Assembly: GCF_000025225.2 (NCBI RefSeq)
Contig: NC_013895.2
Span: 806,001 to 870,000, forward strand
DNA length: 64,000 bases
Direction of reading: 5' to 3'
Source of the DNA: Mageeibacillus indolicus UPII9-5
GTDB taxonomy: Bacteria > Bacillota > Clostridia > Saccharofermentanales > Fastidiosipilaceae
How positions within the stretch are numbered: the first letter of the stretch is position 1; each line of letters begins with the position of its first letter. A program made the position numbers and the translations under genes. Below, piece by piece: positions 44,601 through 53,358 of the stretch. The notes beneath the pieces were generated by a model. The model searched no databases and was not told the origin of the DNA. It worked only from the letters and a program-made list of their open reading frames with translations.

Positions 44601-45698
44601 ATGTTGCTTGAAAGACTTGTCTTAAGTAAATTATATCATACCGAACCGACAAAGATCCCTTTTATGTCGGCGGTTTTCAGTAGTGCGCATCAACGCGGCA
44701 GCAAAGCAGCGGCTGTGCGGTTGTCCGACAATTCAGTTTTGCCTTATGTGATAAATTCCTGGCCAGGAGCAGCGGACTGTGCTTTCATAAGCTTAGGGCC
44801 GCTGCTGACCGAAGACAAATGGGGAGAATACACGGCTTGGAATAAGCAGGCCCTGCGGTTGATTTTAGAAGATTTGTGTCGTAATTCTTCCTATAATTTA
44901 TACCTTCTTTCAATTAAAGCTTCAGAAACTAAACTGCTTAATGATCTTGTCGATCTTGGTTTTGCTTGCTCAACGCTTGGTGATTATTTTGATACCGAAG
45001 GAAATTCGCTTTATCGAATTTTGACTTTGCGACGATCCGATTATCGGCAACTTAAATGGTACATCGTCGGCGACTTTGGTCCGGGATTTGTAGCAGTATT
45101 CGGCTCAGCCATATGGGTTGAAAAAGTTGAGTTTTTGCAATTCAGTCAGCTTTCGGTCGATCCTTGGCTTACTCAAACAGGTTATAGGTTGGGTATAGTT
45201 GACGAAGACTGCAAGGTGATATCAAGGCGTCGGTTTAATTCAGATGTCAAGCAGCACTTGTTTGAAGCCCAAGGCGATATCAATTTACCTGCACTAAGAG
45301 ATGCGGCCGAACAAATTTATGCTTATTTGCATGATGAATTGCGTGAGTTTGACGTAAAAATAAATCCGGACGCAGGAACGGCATTCCAACAGATAATTTG
45401 GCGTTTGCTTCAAAAAGTTTCTTACGGGCACACTACAACTTATACTGAATTAGCTGAAGCTTATTTGGCTGAAAATAATTACAGTAATCCTAGAAGAGAC
45501 GGAAAAATGGTTACTGCCCGCAATCTTACGCGGGCCATAGGAGCCGCCTGCGCCGCCAATCCTTTGCCGATCCTGATTCCTTGCCATCGCGTTCTTGGCG
45601 TTAAAGGCAAGCTAGTCGGCTACAAGGATGGAATTAACATCAAAGCATACTTATTAGATAAAGAACTGTTAGGAGTCAAAGATGAGCCTAAGCAATGA
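44601..45698 (+). CDS. O6-methylguanine-DNA methyltransferase with long N-terminal extension
   Basis: 365 aa, about twice the usual Ogt/AdaC size. The C-terminal ~110 residues are a standard MGMT domain: GTAFQQIIWRLLQKVSYGHT (helix-turn-helix), ARNLTRAIGAACAANPLPIL, the acceptor Cys in IPCHRVLGVKGKLVGYKDG (about residue 328). Residues 1-~190 do not match Ada's zinc domain, since the four Cys are absent. Parts (AFISLGPLLTEDKWGEYTAW, LLNDLVDLGFACSTLG) hint at a GNAT-like fold without the acetyl-CoA motif. Its stop lies 17 nt into the next gene, so both are co-translated. Confidence 0.87.
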   Translation: MLLERLVLSKLYHTEPTKIPFMSAVFSSAHQRGSKAAAVRLSDNSVLPYVINSWPGAADCAFISLGPLLTEDKWGEYTAWNKQALRLILEDLCRNSSYNLYLLSIKASETKLLNDLVDLGFACSTLGDYFDTEGNSLYRILTLRRSDYRQLKWYIVGDFGPGFVAVFGSAIWVEKVEFLQFSQLSVDPWLTQTGYRLGIVDEDCKVISRRRFNSDVKQHLFEAQGDINLPALRDAAEQIYAYLHDELREFDVKINPDAGTAFQQIIWRLLQKVSYGHTTTYTELAEAYLAENNYSNPRRDGKMVTARNLTRAIGAACAANPLPILIPCHRVLGVKGKLVGYKDGINIKAYLLDKELLGVKDEPKQ

Positions 45699-46407
45699 AT
45701 CTATTAATAAAGTTTCAATCGGACCCGGTACCCTGCTGGGCCCTTTGCCATCGGTATTGGTAAGCTGCGGCAGCTTGGAAAAGCCCAACCTGATAACAAT
45801 AGGCTGGACGGGAATAATCAATTCCGAGCCACCTATGCTGAGTATTTCATTGAGGCCATCCAGATATTCTTATGAACTGATAGTTTCTGACGGTAAATTT
45901 ATTGTTAATCTGGTAACAGCTTCAATGACTAGAGCTTTGGACTTTTGTGGGGTTAAGTCCGGCCGTAACTTAGATAAATTTGCTGCGACAGGCTTAACTC
46001 CGGAAAAGCTTTTGCCTGATTTTCCACCTGCTGTGGCCGAGTCTCCAGTGGCGTTGATTTGTGAAGTTAAGGAAAAAATTACGCTAGGCAGCCACGATTG
46101 CTTTATTGCCTATATCAAAGATGTATTTGTCAGGCCGCAACTTTTGGATAAGAACGGAGCGTTGTGCTTATACACCACCGATTTGGTAAATTATCTTCAT
46201 GGTAATTATTACGCCCACAGCGAATGGATAGGCTTTTTCGGCTACAGCGTTGCCCAATCGAAAATATCGGTTGCGCGGAGTAAAAAAATCATGCACTTGA
46301 TTTCCGCCACAACGAGAGAGGGTAGGGAAAAATTTTCATCTGAAAGAAAGCAAGGGTACCGGCATGACCGCAGCAAGAAAAAAGCCTCGCGCCGAACTAA
46401 AAACTGA
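45682..46407 (+). CDS. Flavin reductase-like FMN-binding protein
   Basis: 241 aa with the split-barrel flavin reductase fold. PSVLVSCGSLEKPNLITIGW, PPMLSISLRPSRYSYELI and FIVNLVTASM are the FMN-binding core, CGVKSGRNLDKF the next helix. The last ~40 residues are basic (REGREKFSSERKQGYRHDRS) and not part of the family. It probably reduces flavin or uses FMN for a small-molecule redox reaction. Overlap with the MGMT gene suggests shared expression. Confidence 0.86.
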   Translation: MSLSNESINKVSIGPGTLLGPLPSVLVSCGSLEKPNLITIGWTGIINSEPPMLSISLRPSRYSYELIVSDGKFIVNLVTASMTRALDFCGVKSGRNLDKFAATGLTPEKLLPDFPPAVAESPVALICEVKEKITLGSHDCFIAYIKDVFVRPQLLDKNGALCLYTTDLVNYLHGNYYAHSEWIGFFGYSVAQSKISVARSKKIMHLISATTREGREKFSSERKQGYRHDRSKKKASRRTKN

Positions 46408-46438
46408 CGTTTTGCCTATGAGTTGTTGCTACGTTTAG

Positions 46439-47008
46439 TTAATTTTTACGGCCGGTTAATGGATCAAAATCGGCCCTTCCATACGCCATTTGCATCATTT
46501 CTAGTACACAGGTTTCGTATTCAGCGTAGGGAAGGCTACGACCATAGGCCATGAGCTTAAAAGGAACTGCTCCGTGCCCAGGATTGATTTCCGGTTGCCA
46601 GTATTCGTATTTTTGCACAATGAAACCCAATCGTTTGTAAAAGTTTATGCGACGCAGTGCCAACTCTGATTGAGGCAATTCAACTTCTAAAAGGCACGGC
46701 TTTTCAGAACTTCGTCTTTGGAAATAGTCTCGCATAAATTTGCTGCCAATACCTTGGTTGTGAAAGTCAGGATGTACCGCCAAATATTCCCAAAATTCAC
46801 AGTAAGGCAGATCCCAGCGGCAAGTAAGCAAAACTGGCTTGCTTTTATATAACAGTAAGTCGGCTATGAAATATTTGCTTTGAATTGCAGCGGCTATTTT
46901 GGGCCGTGGATGAAGCTCATGTGGCGGGAAATTAAGTTTGAGCATGTTGTACACTACATCAAGGTCATCTATCCCGGCAGTTTTGCAAGTAAGTTCGTTC
47001 AGATTCAT
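46439..47008 (-). CDS. GNAT family N-acetyltransferase
   Basis: 189 aa. The acetyl-CoA binding motif A is LAVHPDFHNQGIGSKFMRDY, followed by CLLEVELPQSELALRRINFY and KRLGFIVQKYEYW, a complete GNAT core. An extra C-terminal segment (PLTGRKN end) is unassigned. Substrate unknown. Convergent with the flavin reductase-like gene. Upstream of the tRNA cluster on the opposite strand. Confidence 0.88.
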   Translation of the reverse strand: MNLNELTCKTAGIDDLDVVYNMLKLNFPPHELHPRPKIAAAIQSKYFIADLLLYKSKPVLLTCRWDLPYCEFWEYLAVHPDFHNQGIGSKFMRDYFQRRSSEKPCLLEVELPQSELALRRINFYKRLGFIVQKYEYWQPEINPGHGAVPFKLMAYGRSLPYAEYETCVLEMMQMAYGRADFDPLTGRKN

Positions 47009-47148
47009 ACGTAACTCCGATGAAATATGTATATTGAGAGTCTATAAGATTTTGTGCATTACCGCAAGCAAAATTGACTTATGTACCTAATTAAACTTTT
47101 CCTATTGCCTGATTGAAAGAAAAGTATTGAAAAAATTTTCCGGGGCTA

Positions 47149-47177
47149 TTGACAAATTAGTTTATACGTAATATAAT
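47149..47177 (+). promoter_or_regulatory. tRNA cluster promoter
   Basis: TTGACA (47149-47154), exactly 17 nt, and TATAAT (47172-47177): full consensus for the housekeeping sigma factor, 33 bases before tRNA-His. Confidence 0.92.
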
Positions 47178-47210
47178 TTATCTCGTGCCCGCGGAAAGCG
47201 TTAGCGATAT

Positions 47211-47288
47211 GGTGGGATTAGCTTAGTTGGTTAAAGCGCCAGATTGTGACTCTGGAGACCGTGGGTTCGAGTCCCATATCTCACCCCA
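47211..47288 (+). tRNA. tRNA-His (GTG)
   Basis: The extra G(-1) is encoded at 47211. Acceptor GTGGGAT pairs with ATCTCAC, discriminator C, CCA encoded. Anticodon loop TTGTGAC within CCAGA/TCTGG. Confidence 0.97.
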
Positions 47289-47292
47289 TTAT

Positions 47293-47367
47293 TGGGATGT
47301 AGCCAAGTGGTAAGGCACGGGACTTTGACTCCCGCATGCGCAGGTTCGAGCCCTGCCATCCCAGCCA
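47293..47367 (+). tRNA. tRNA-Gln (TTG)
   Basis: Acceptor TGGGATG/CATCCCA, discriminator G, CCA encoded. The anticodon loop CTTTGAC in CGGGA/TCCCG gives TTG. Confidence 0.97.
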
Positions 47368-47370
47368 CAT

Positions 47371-47446
47371 GATCTGCTAGCTCAGTTGGTAGAGCACCTG
47401 ACTTTTAATCAGGGGGTCCGGAGTTCGAACCTCCGGCAGATCACCA
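47371..47446 (+). tRNA. tRNA-Lys (TTT)
   Basis: Acceptor GATCTGC/GCAGATC, discriminator A, CCA encoded. Anticodon loop CTTTTAA in CCTGA/TCAGG. Confidence 0.97.
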
Positions 47447-47478
47447 AGCACTGAACCGAAAGGTTCGGTGCTTTTTTT
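47447..47478 (+). terminator. Terminator of the tRNA cluster
   Basis: AGCACTGAACC pairs with GGTTCGGTGCT around a GAAA tetraloop, followed by seven T. Confidence 0.95.
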
Positions 47479-47643
47479 ATGCTTAATTTCTAATAATCGT
47501 ACGATTTAACTTGGGTTCAGAAATAAGGAAAATTTTGTGAATGCGTTACCAGATTGATTTATGGATGGTAAACTTTTCCCCAAATGCGCTCTTAAATGGT
47601 ATAATATCCGGAAAGCAAATATTCAACTTGGAGGCTAAGAATT

Positions 47644-49443
47644 ATGACCAATCTACCTTTGCGTTCAGAAGTTCCCGTAAACGACAAATGGGACCTTACA
47701 TTGTTGTACTCGGATGAAAATGCCTACCGCCAAGATATTGACGCTTTGACCGTTTTAATCAAAAAATTTTTGAGCACCCGGCCTGAATGGACGGACTATC
47801 ACAATATTATTCATAATATCCCAGAATATGAAAATATATTGTCGAAGATGTATAAAATTTCCTCATATGCTCAACTTAATTTGTCGACTGATTATACAGA
47901 TGAAAAACTACAGAATTTAGCTGGTGAATGTAATCTGCTCATGGATCATGCTTATACTGAGCTTGCTGCATTTGATGCATCAATAAATAATTTGAGTGTC
48001 GACGATTTGCAAGCCTGCATTAAGGAAGACGGCAAACGAGCATTTTTCTGGCGAAAAGTCTTGGAAAACAAGTCTCACACCTTGGAGCCGGCGGTGGAAA
48101 AAGCTCTGACAGCTTTGCAGCCGGCGTTGGATTTCCCGTACAATTTATATTCGCTGGTCAAGCAGACAGACCTTAATTTCCACTGCTTTACCACAGGCGG
48201 CCAAAAACTGCCGCTGGACTTCGTTACTTTTGAGAATAAATATCAATATGATCCTGATACGGAGCGTCGGCGTGCCGCATTTGCTGCTTTTAGCGAAGAT
48301 TTACGCCAAGTTGGTAACACTTTTGCTTCCGCCTACAATGCAAGGGTGCAAAACGAAAAAATCATTGCCGATTTGCGCCATTACAATTCCATTTTCGACT
48401 ATTTGTTGCAGAAACAGCAAGTGACTGCTGAAATGTATCATCGCCAAATCGATATTATTATGCGCGATTTAGCACCGATAATGCGTAGATATGCCAAACT
48501 TCTCAAACGTGTACATGGCTGGGACAAAATCACTTATGCCGATTTACATGTGCCGCTGGATCCAAGCTTTACGCCCTCAGTAACTCGCGAGGAAGCTAAT
48601 AAGTATGTTGAATCAGCCTTAAAAATAATGGGTGAAGATTACAGTAAAGTTGTGCACAAGGCATTGACGGAACGTTGGGTGGACTTTGCTTGCAATCGAG
48701 GCAAATCTACTGGTGGTTTCTGCGCTACTCCGATTAACTGCAACTCGTTTATTTTGTTATCATGGAACAAGCAGCTAAGTGATGTTTTCACCTTAGCTCA
48801 TGAATTGGGCCATGCCTTACATTTTCATTATGTCAATGAGAATCAGACTTATTTAGGTTTTGAACCGTCTGCATATCTCATTGAAGCACCTTCAACCTGC
48901 AACGAAGTCTTGTTCAGTTTCAGTCTTTTAAGCGAAAGTAATAATTTGCGATTCCGTCGTTGGGTTCTTTCGACTATGCTCAGCAACACATATTATCATA
49001 ACTTCGTAACTCACTTGTTGGAGGCGGCCTTTCAGCGTAAAGTGTATTTGGCGGTTGATCGGGGCGAAAATTTAGGCTTTAATGCTTTGTGTCAGCTGAT
49101 GAAAGATACACTGACCGAATTTTGGGGAGATACGGTGGAACTAACTCCGGGAGCGGAACTGACTTGGATGCGCCAACCGCATTACTACATGGGGCTTTAT
49201 TCGTATACTTACAGCGCCGGGCTCACCTTAGGTACGATTATCGCCAAACGCATCTATACAGAAGGGAAAGCTGCCGTAGATGACTGGAAGACCATGCTCA
49301 AGGCGGGGGGGACATTGCCGCCGCTTGAATTGGCCAGGTTGGCAAAAGTGGATTTGTCCACTGCTCAACCGCTGGAGGAAGTTATCAATTATTTGTCTGA
49401 TATAGTTGACGAACTGGAAAGTTTGACGGCGGAAATGGAATAA
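47644..49443 (+). CDS. pepF: Oligoendopeptidase F
   Basis: 599 aa M3-family zinc peptidase that degrades cytosolic peptides of about 7-17 residues. TLAHELGHALHFHYVNENQ gives the HExxH motif near residues 386-390 and the third ligand region follows (YLIEAPSTCNEVLFSF). MTNLPLRSEVPVNDKWDLTL is the usual start of the family. TGGAGG lies before the ATG. Single gene between the tRNA cluster and rplI. Confidence 0.95.
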   Translation: MTNLPLRSEVPVNDKWDLTLLYSDENAYRQDIDALTVLIKKFLSTRPEWTDYHNIIHNIPEYENILSKMYKISSYAQLNLSTDYTDEKLQNLAGECNLLMDHAYTELAAFDASINNLSVDDLQACIKEDGKRAFFWRKVLENKSHTLEPAVEKALTALQPALDFPYNLYSLVKQTDLNFHCFTTGGQKLPLDFVTFENKYQYDPDTERRRAAFAAFSEDLRQVGNTFASAYNARVQNEKIIADLRHYNSIFDYLLQKQQVTAEMYHRQIDIIMRDLAPIMRRYAKLLKRVHGWDKITYADLHVPLDPSFTPSVTREEANKYVESALKIMGEDYSKVVHKALTERWVDFACNRGKSTGGFCATPINCNSFILLSWNKQLSDVFTLAHELGHALHFHYVNENQTYLGFEPSAYLIEAPSTCNEVLFSFSLLSESNNLRFRRWVLSTMLSNTYYHNFVTHLLEAAFQRKVYLAVDRGENLGFNALCQLMKDTLTEFWGDTVELTPGAELTWMRQPHYYMGLYSYTYSAGLTLGTIIAKRIYTEGKAAVDDWKTMLKAGGTLPPLELARLAKVDLSTAQPLEEVINYLSDIVDELESLTAEME

Positions 49444-49530
49444 GTACTTTAAACGAGCATGTTTCGAGATGTGTCGTGGTTTTGTACCGAATTATTATTT
49501 AGAAAAATTTAGAAAATTTAGGAGACTGTT

Positions 49531-49974
49531 ATGAAAGTTATTTTATTGAGTGACGTAAAAAATCTCGGCAAAGCGGATGCGATAGTTGAAGTGTCTGACG
49601 GCTATGCACGCAACTGCTTATTCAAACAAAAGTTGGCAATTGAAGCTACTTCCGCCAATATCAATTCGTATAAAATTAAGAAACAGGCCAAGCTTGCGGC
49701 AGAAAAACGTGAATTAGCCGCGGCTGAAGAAGACGGGAAAAAGTTGGCCGGTAAGACTTTCAAACTGGCGATGAAAGCAGGTGAGGGCGGCAAGCTGTAC
49801 GGAGCACTGACGGCCCAGGAGGTAGCCACTTTATTGCAAAAATCCGGCTATGAAATAGATAAGAAAAACATAACCATCAACAGTGTGTTAAAGAATGTCG
49901 GCCGAACCACGGCTACGGTAAAATTGCACAGTCAGGTTAAAGTAGACATCAATATTGAGGTTGAGGCACTCTAA
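49531..49974 (+). CDS. rplI: 50S ribosomal protein L9
   Basis: 147 aa. [21 protein letters not shown] and [15 protein letters not shown] are the N-terminal domain signature. A long connecting helix ([20 protein letters not shown]) leads to the C-terminal 23S-binding domain with GGKLYGALT. rplI-dnaB is the normal Firmicute pair, and dnaB begins 1 nt after its stop. Confidence 0.97.
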   Translation: MKVILLSDVKNLGKADAIVEVSDGYARNCLFKQKLAIEATSANINSYKIKKQAKLAAEKRELAAAEEDGKKLAGKTFKLAMKAGEGGKLYGALTAQEVATLLQKSGYEIDKKNITINSVLKNVGRTTATVKLHSQVKVDINIEVEAL

Positions 49975-49975
49975 T

Positions 49976-51418
49976 ATGGCTGACAATAATACCGGCAAAA
50001 GCAGTTCAAGCTTGCGCGGACAGGTTTTGCCCAATAATGTCGAAGCGGAAAAATCAGTTTTGGGTTGTGCATTAGCCAACGAAAAGAATTTGAATACGAT
50101 TGCCGCCAATCTGCAAGATACGGATTTCTATGAGCCACGGCATCAATTTATTTTTCGCGCTATGCTTAATTTGATGTCTCATGGCCGTCCGATTGATATC
50201 CTGACCGTATACAACGCTTTAGACGGTGACAAGTTGGCCGATAAAGTTGGCGGAATGCCTTATATTTCCGAGCTTTTAAATCAGCCTCCATTAATAAAGA
50301 ACATCGATGAATACGTATCTATAGTCAAGGAAAAGTCTGCCCTGCGCCGCTTAGCCGTGAATATGAGTGAAATTATCGATCTTTGTTTGGAACAGAAAGA
50401 AAACTCGGAACTCGTGATTAATCGGGCGGCCGAGAAAATTTTTCAGATGCGTGATAGCAATGAGACTAGCGGTCTGGAGATTCTTAAATCTGTTTTAAGT
50501 CGCAAAATCGAAGATATGATGGAAAACAGGCACGGTAGCCGCTCGGTTCCGACCGGTTTTGCGTCATTAGACAGAATTACTAACGGCTTAACCAATGGTA
50601 CAATGACTATCTTAGCCGCCCGACCGGGTGTAGGTAAATCATCTTTTGCGCTGAATATCGCTACCAATATAGCGGTTAATCAGCAAGGTACTGTAGCCGT
50701 ATTCAGCCTGGAAATGTCCAAAGAAGAGCTGGCGACTAGAATTTTGGCCTCATTCGCAGGTATCAATTCGATGTCTTTGCAACGCAACAATATCTCATCC
50801 GGAGAAATGGCCAAGATAAGTGCGGCTGTAGTCAAACTTATGGATGCAAAATTATTCATTGATGACCGTGTTAATTGCACGCCTATGGAGATTTTGGCTA
50901 AATGTCGTCAGCTAAAACAAGAACACAGCTTAAGTTTAGTGATTGTAGATTATTTACAGTTGATGAGTTTAGGATCTGGGCGACGCAACGATAGTCGTCA
51001 GCAGGAAGTATCGGAAATTTCCCGGTCAATGAAGCTTATAGCTAAAGAACTGGATGTTCCTGTATTAGCTCTTTCTCAGTTAAGCAGAAGCAGCGAGCAG
51101 CGCAAAGATGAGGGCGGTGCACCTAAGCTGTCCGATTTACGTGAGTCCGGTTCTTTGGAACAGGATGCCGATATTGTTATGTTCATAGTGCGTAAGAATT
51201 CTCGTCCTGAGGAACAGCAAGAACAAGAAGCGGTGGAATTACATATCGCCAAAAACCGTGCGGGTGGTTTATGTAATATCAACCTCGGTTGGATACCGCG
51301 TTTCACGCGTTTTTATGATATTGAAACTGCCACTATGCAACCCCCACCGGAGGCAGTAGTGAGTCAGGACTTACCTATGCCGCCAGGTAGTAACGAGGAG
51401 CTTTACCCATTTGAATAG
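49976..51418 (+). CDS. dnaB: Replicative DNA helicase DnaB
   Basis: 480 aa hexameric helicase. The N-terminal domain opens with LPNNVEAEKSVLGCAL. RecA-like ATPase: Walker A ARPGVGKSSFALNIA, LEMSKEELATRIL, LVIVDYLQLMSLG (Walker B), SQLSRSSEQRKDEGG and SDLRESGSLEQDADIV. The frame opens at 49955 inside rplI, but the ATG at 49976 gives the standard start. It works with PriA and the PolC holoenzyme also coded here. No intein is present at the Walker A site. Confidence 0.97.
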   Translation: MADNNTGKSSSSLRGQVLPNNVEAEKSVLGCALANEKNLNTIAANLQDTDFYEPRHQFIFRAMLNLMSHGRPIDILTVYNALDGDKLADKVGGMPYISELLNQPPLIKNIDEYVSIVKEKSALRRLAVNMSEIIDLCLEQKENSELVINRAAEKIFQMRDSNETSGLEILKSVLSRKIEDMMENRHGSRSVPTGFASLDRITNGLTNGTMTILAARPGVGKSSFALNIATNIAVNQQGTVAVFSLEMSKEELATRILASFAGINSMSLQRNNISSGEMAKISAAVVKLMDAKLFIDDRVNCTPMEILAKCRQLKQEHSLSLVIVDYLQLMSLGSGRRNDSRQQEVSEISRSMKLIAKELDVPVLALSQLSRSSEQRKDEGGAPKLSDLRESGSLEQDADIVMFIVRKNSRPEEQQEQEAVELHIAKNRAGGLCNINLGWIPRFTRFYDIETATMQPPPEAVVSQDLPMPPGSNEELYPFE

Positions 51419-52862
51419 TATGAACAAAAATTTAGTGCTTTCACCTTTGGCCTATTCGCTATATAAGCGGGGCTTGGCGGAAAATTGGTGGGCTTTAATG
51501 GATAACTTGGTCGTCGCTTGCAGCGGTGGAGCGGATTCGTTGGCACTGTTATATGTTTTGCACGAAATAAGCACTGTCGTTAAATTTAAGCTTGAAGTTA
51601 TTCATTTTAATCATGGGCTTCGGCTTGAGGCTGCGGAAGAAGCGGCTGCCGTGGAAACAATTGCCCGTAGCTTGCAGCTTCCTTTTACCCTCGGGGTATG
51701 GGACAGAGGCAATTGTGCCACGCCATCCAACTCCGTCGGTTCCAACGATTTTTTTGACGGTATTAGTGAAAACGCATCTAGGCAAGCGCGTTACGCTTTT
51801 TTTAAGCACTATTTGGCTGAAAATTGTGCATCTGAGCGCAGCTACATAGCCTTGGCTCACCATTTAGATGACCAAGCCGAGACCGTTTTTTTTCGACTGA
51901 TGCGAGGCTGCGGCATTAACGGTTTGCAGGGAATGCGTAACTTCAGCGGACGATATTTTCGACCATTTCTTCAAACCCCTCAGGCTAAGCTTAAATCATA
52001 TTTGATAAGTCACAATATAGCTTGGTCCGAAGACGCTTCAAACTCAGATGAAAAATTTACCAGAAATTATTTAAGGCATAGTTTATTGCCTCTTTTATCC
52101 GATAAGTTCGGTAAAAATACCAAAGTTCATCTAGCCAACATTGCAGCCGCCGCCGCTGAAGCGGAGGATTTCCTTGAAGACTCAGCGCAGTCATATCTGC
52201 CGAATTACGGAGAACCACTTGATTGTCATTTGCTGAAGGACAAGGCACCGGCACTTATAAAAACAGTTATCCGTCTTTTTTATGTAAAAAACCATCCTAC
52301 CGGCTTGGATATCAATTATGCTCAATTGACTAAACTGGCCGACTTCATTTTACAGGGCGAAAACAACCGTAGGATTGACTTGGCAGGTTCATGTTATATG
52401 GTTATCCATAACGGCATGGCCTATTTAAAAAAATCTATGACTGAGCTGGCTGATCCCCATATAATAAATGCTCCTGCCACTGTAAACGAGGCAGCGAGCG
52501 CGGAAAATCTTTTTTGGCCGACTGATAAAATTGCAAACAATTCTAATTCTATTCATAATTTGATGATTAAGTCGGTTGAGAAGAACTGCCATATCATTTA
52601 TAATGACAGAATATGGATCATACATGATTGCTCACCCCAAGAATTGGAATTGCGCAATCGTCGACCGGGAGACTGGCAAAGATGCGGCAACGGTCACAAA
52701 AGAAGTTTAAAAAAAATATTTAATGAGTGTAAAATACCGCCGGATAAACGCTCAGTGTTGTGCTTGTTGGCACGGGGAAATGAGATCGTTTGGCCGAATT
52801 TTACCAAGGAGTGCAAAAATGGCAAGAGTTGTTACGGAAAAAACTTTCATCACAAAAGCTGA
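51411..52862 (+). CDS. tilS: tRNA(Ile)-lysidine synthetase
   Basis: 483 aa. Converts C34 of tRNA-Ile(CAU) to lysidine so that it reads AUA. The PP-loop reads VVACSGGADSLALLYVL (residues ~34-50). HHLDDQAETVFFRLMRGCGI and SEDASNSDEKFTRNYLRH follow. The C-terminal tilS domain holds LRNRRPGDWQRCG and KKIFNECKIPPDKRS. The TTG at 51411 has GAGGAG 10 nt upstream and overlaps dnaB by 8 nt; the next ATG (51420) lies after the dnaB stop and lacks spacing. 44 nt overlap with hpt. Confidence 0.93.
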   Translation: MNSMNKNLVLSPLAYSLYKRGLAENWWALMDNLVVACSGGADSLALLYVLHEISTVVKFKLEVIHFNHGLRLEAAEEAAAVETIARSLQLPFTLGVWDRGNCATPSNSVGSNDFFDGISENASRQARYAFFKHYLAENCASERSYIALAHHLDDQAETVFFRLMRGCGINGLQGMRNFSGRYFRPFLQTPQAKLKSYLISHNIAWSEDASNSDEKFTRNYLRHSLLPLLSDKFGKNTKVHLANIAAAAAEAEDFLEDSAQSYLPNYGEPLDCHLLKDKAPALIKTVIRLFYVKNHPTGLDINYAQLTKLADFILQGENNRRIDLAGSCYMVIHNGMAYLKKSMTELADPHIINAPATVNEAASAENLFWPTDKIANNSNSIHNLMIKSVEKNCHIIYNDRIWIIHDCSPQELELRNRRPGDWQRCGNGHKRSLKKIFNECKIPPDKRSVLCLLARGNEIVWPNFTKECKNGKSCYGKNFHHKS

Positions 52863-53355
52863 GATTGCCGCAATGGTTAAACGACTCGGCAAGCAGATTA
52901 CGGAAGATTATCGAGGCGAGAAAATTTTATTGATTTGTGCGTTGAAAGGCGCATTTATGTTTATGGCCGATTTGGTCCGCGAAATTGATCTACCGTTAAG
53001 AGTTGATTTTATGGCCATTTCAAGTTACGGAAATGGCACGGAAAGCAGCGGAGTGGTTAAAATACTCAAGGATTGCGATGTGAATATTACAGGTTGCCAT
53101 GTTATAATCGTCGAAGATATTGTTGATTCCGGTTTAACTATGAAAAAACTTATGGAAATGCTTTCGACTCGCAATCCTGCCAGCCTTGAATTATGCGCAG
53201 CCTTCAATAAACCGGCTCGACGTAAAACTGATGTAAATCCTAAATACATAGGAATGAATGTTGCGGATGAATTTATTGTCGGCTATGGACTTGACTTTGA
53301 AGATTATTACCGCAATATACCGGAAGTATGTATTTTGCAGGAAGAGGAGAACTGA
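52819..53355 (+). CDS. hpt: Hypoxanthine phosphoribosyltransferase
   Basis: 178 aa from the ATG at 52819 (AAGGAG upstream); the frame opens at 52723 within tilS. Salvages hypoxanthine/guanine with PRPP. GAFMFMADLVREI, SSYGNGTESSG and VIIVEDIVDSGLTMKKL (PRPP loop) are visible, then the purine site PKYIGMNVADEFIVGYGLD. tilS-hpt-ftsH is the standard Firmicute order. Confidence 0.96.
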   Translation: MARVVTEKTFITKAEIAAMVKRLGKQITEDYRGEKILLICALKGAFMFMADLVREIDLPLRVDFMAISSYGNGTESSGVVKILKDCDVNITGCHVIIVEDIVDSGLTMKKLMEMLSTRNPASLELCAAFNKPARRKTDVNPKYIGMNVADEFIVGYGLDFEDYYRNIPEVCILQEEEN

Positions 53356-53358
53356 TTA

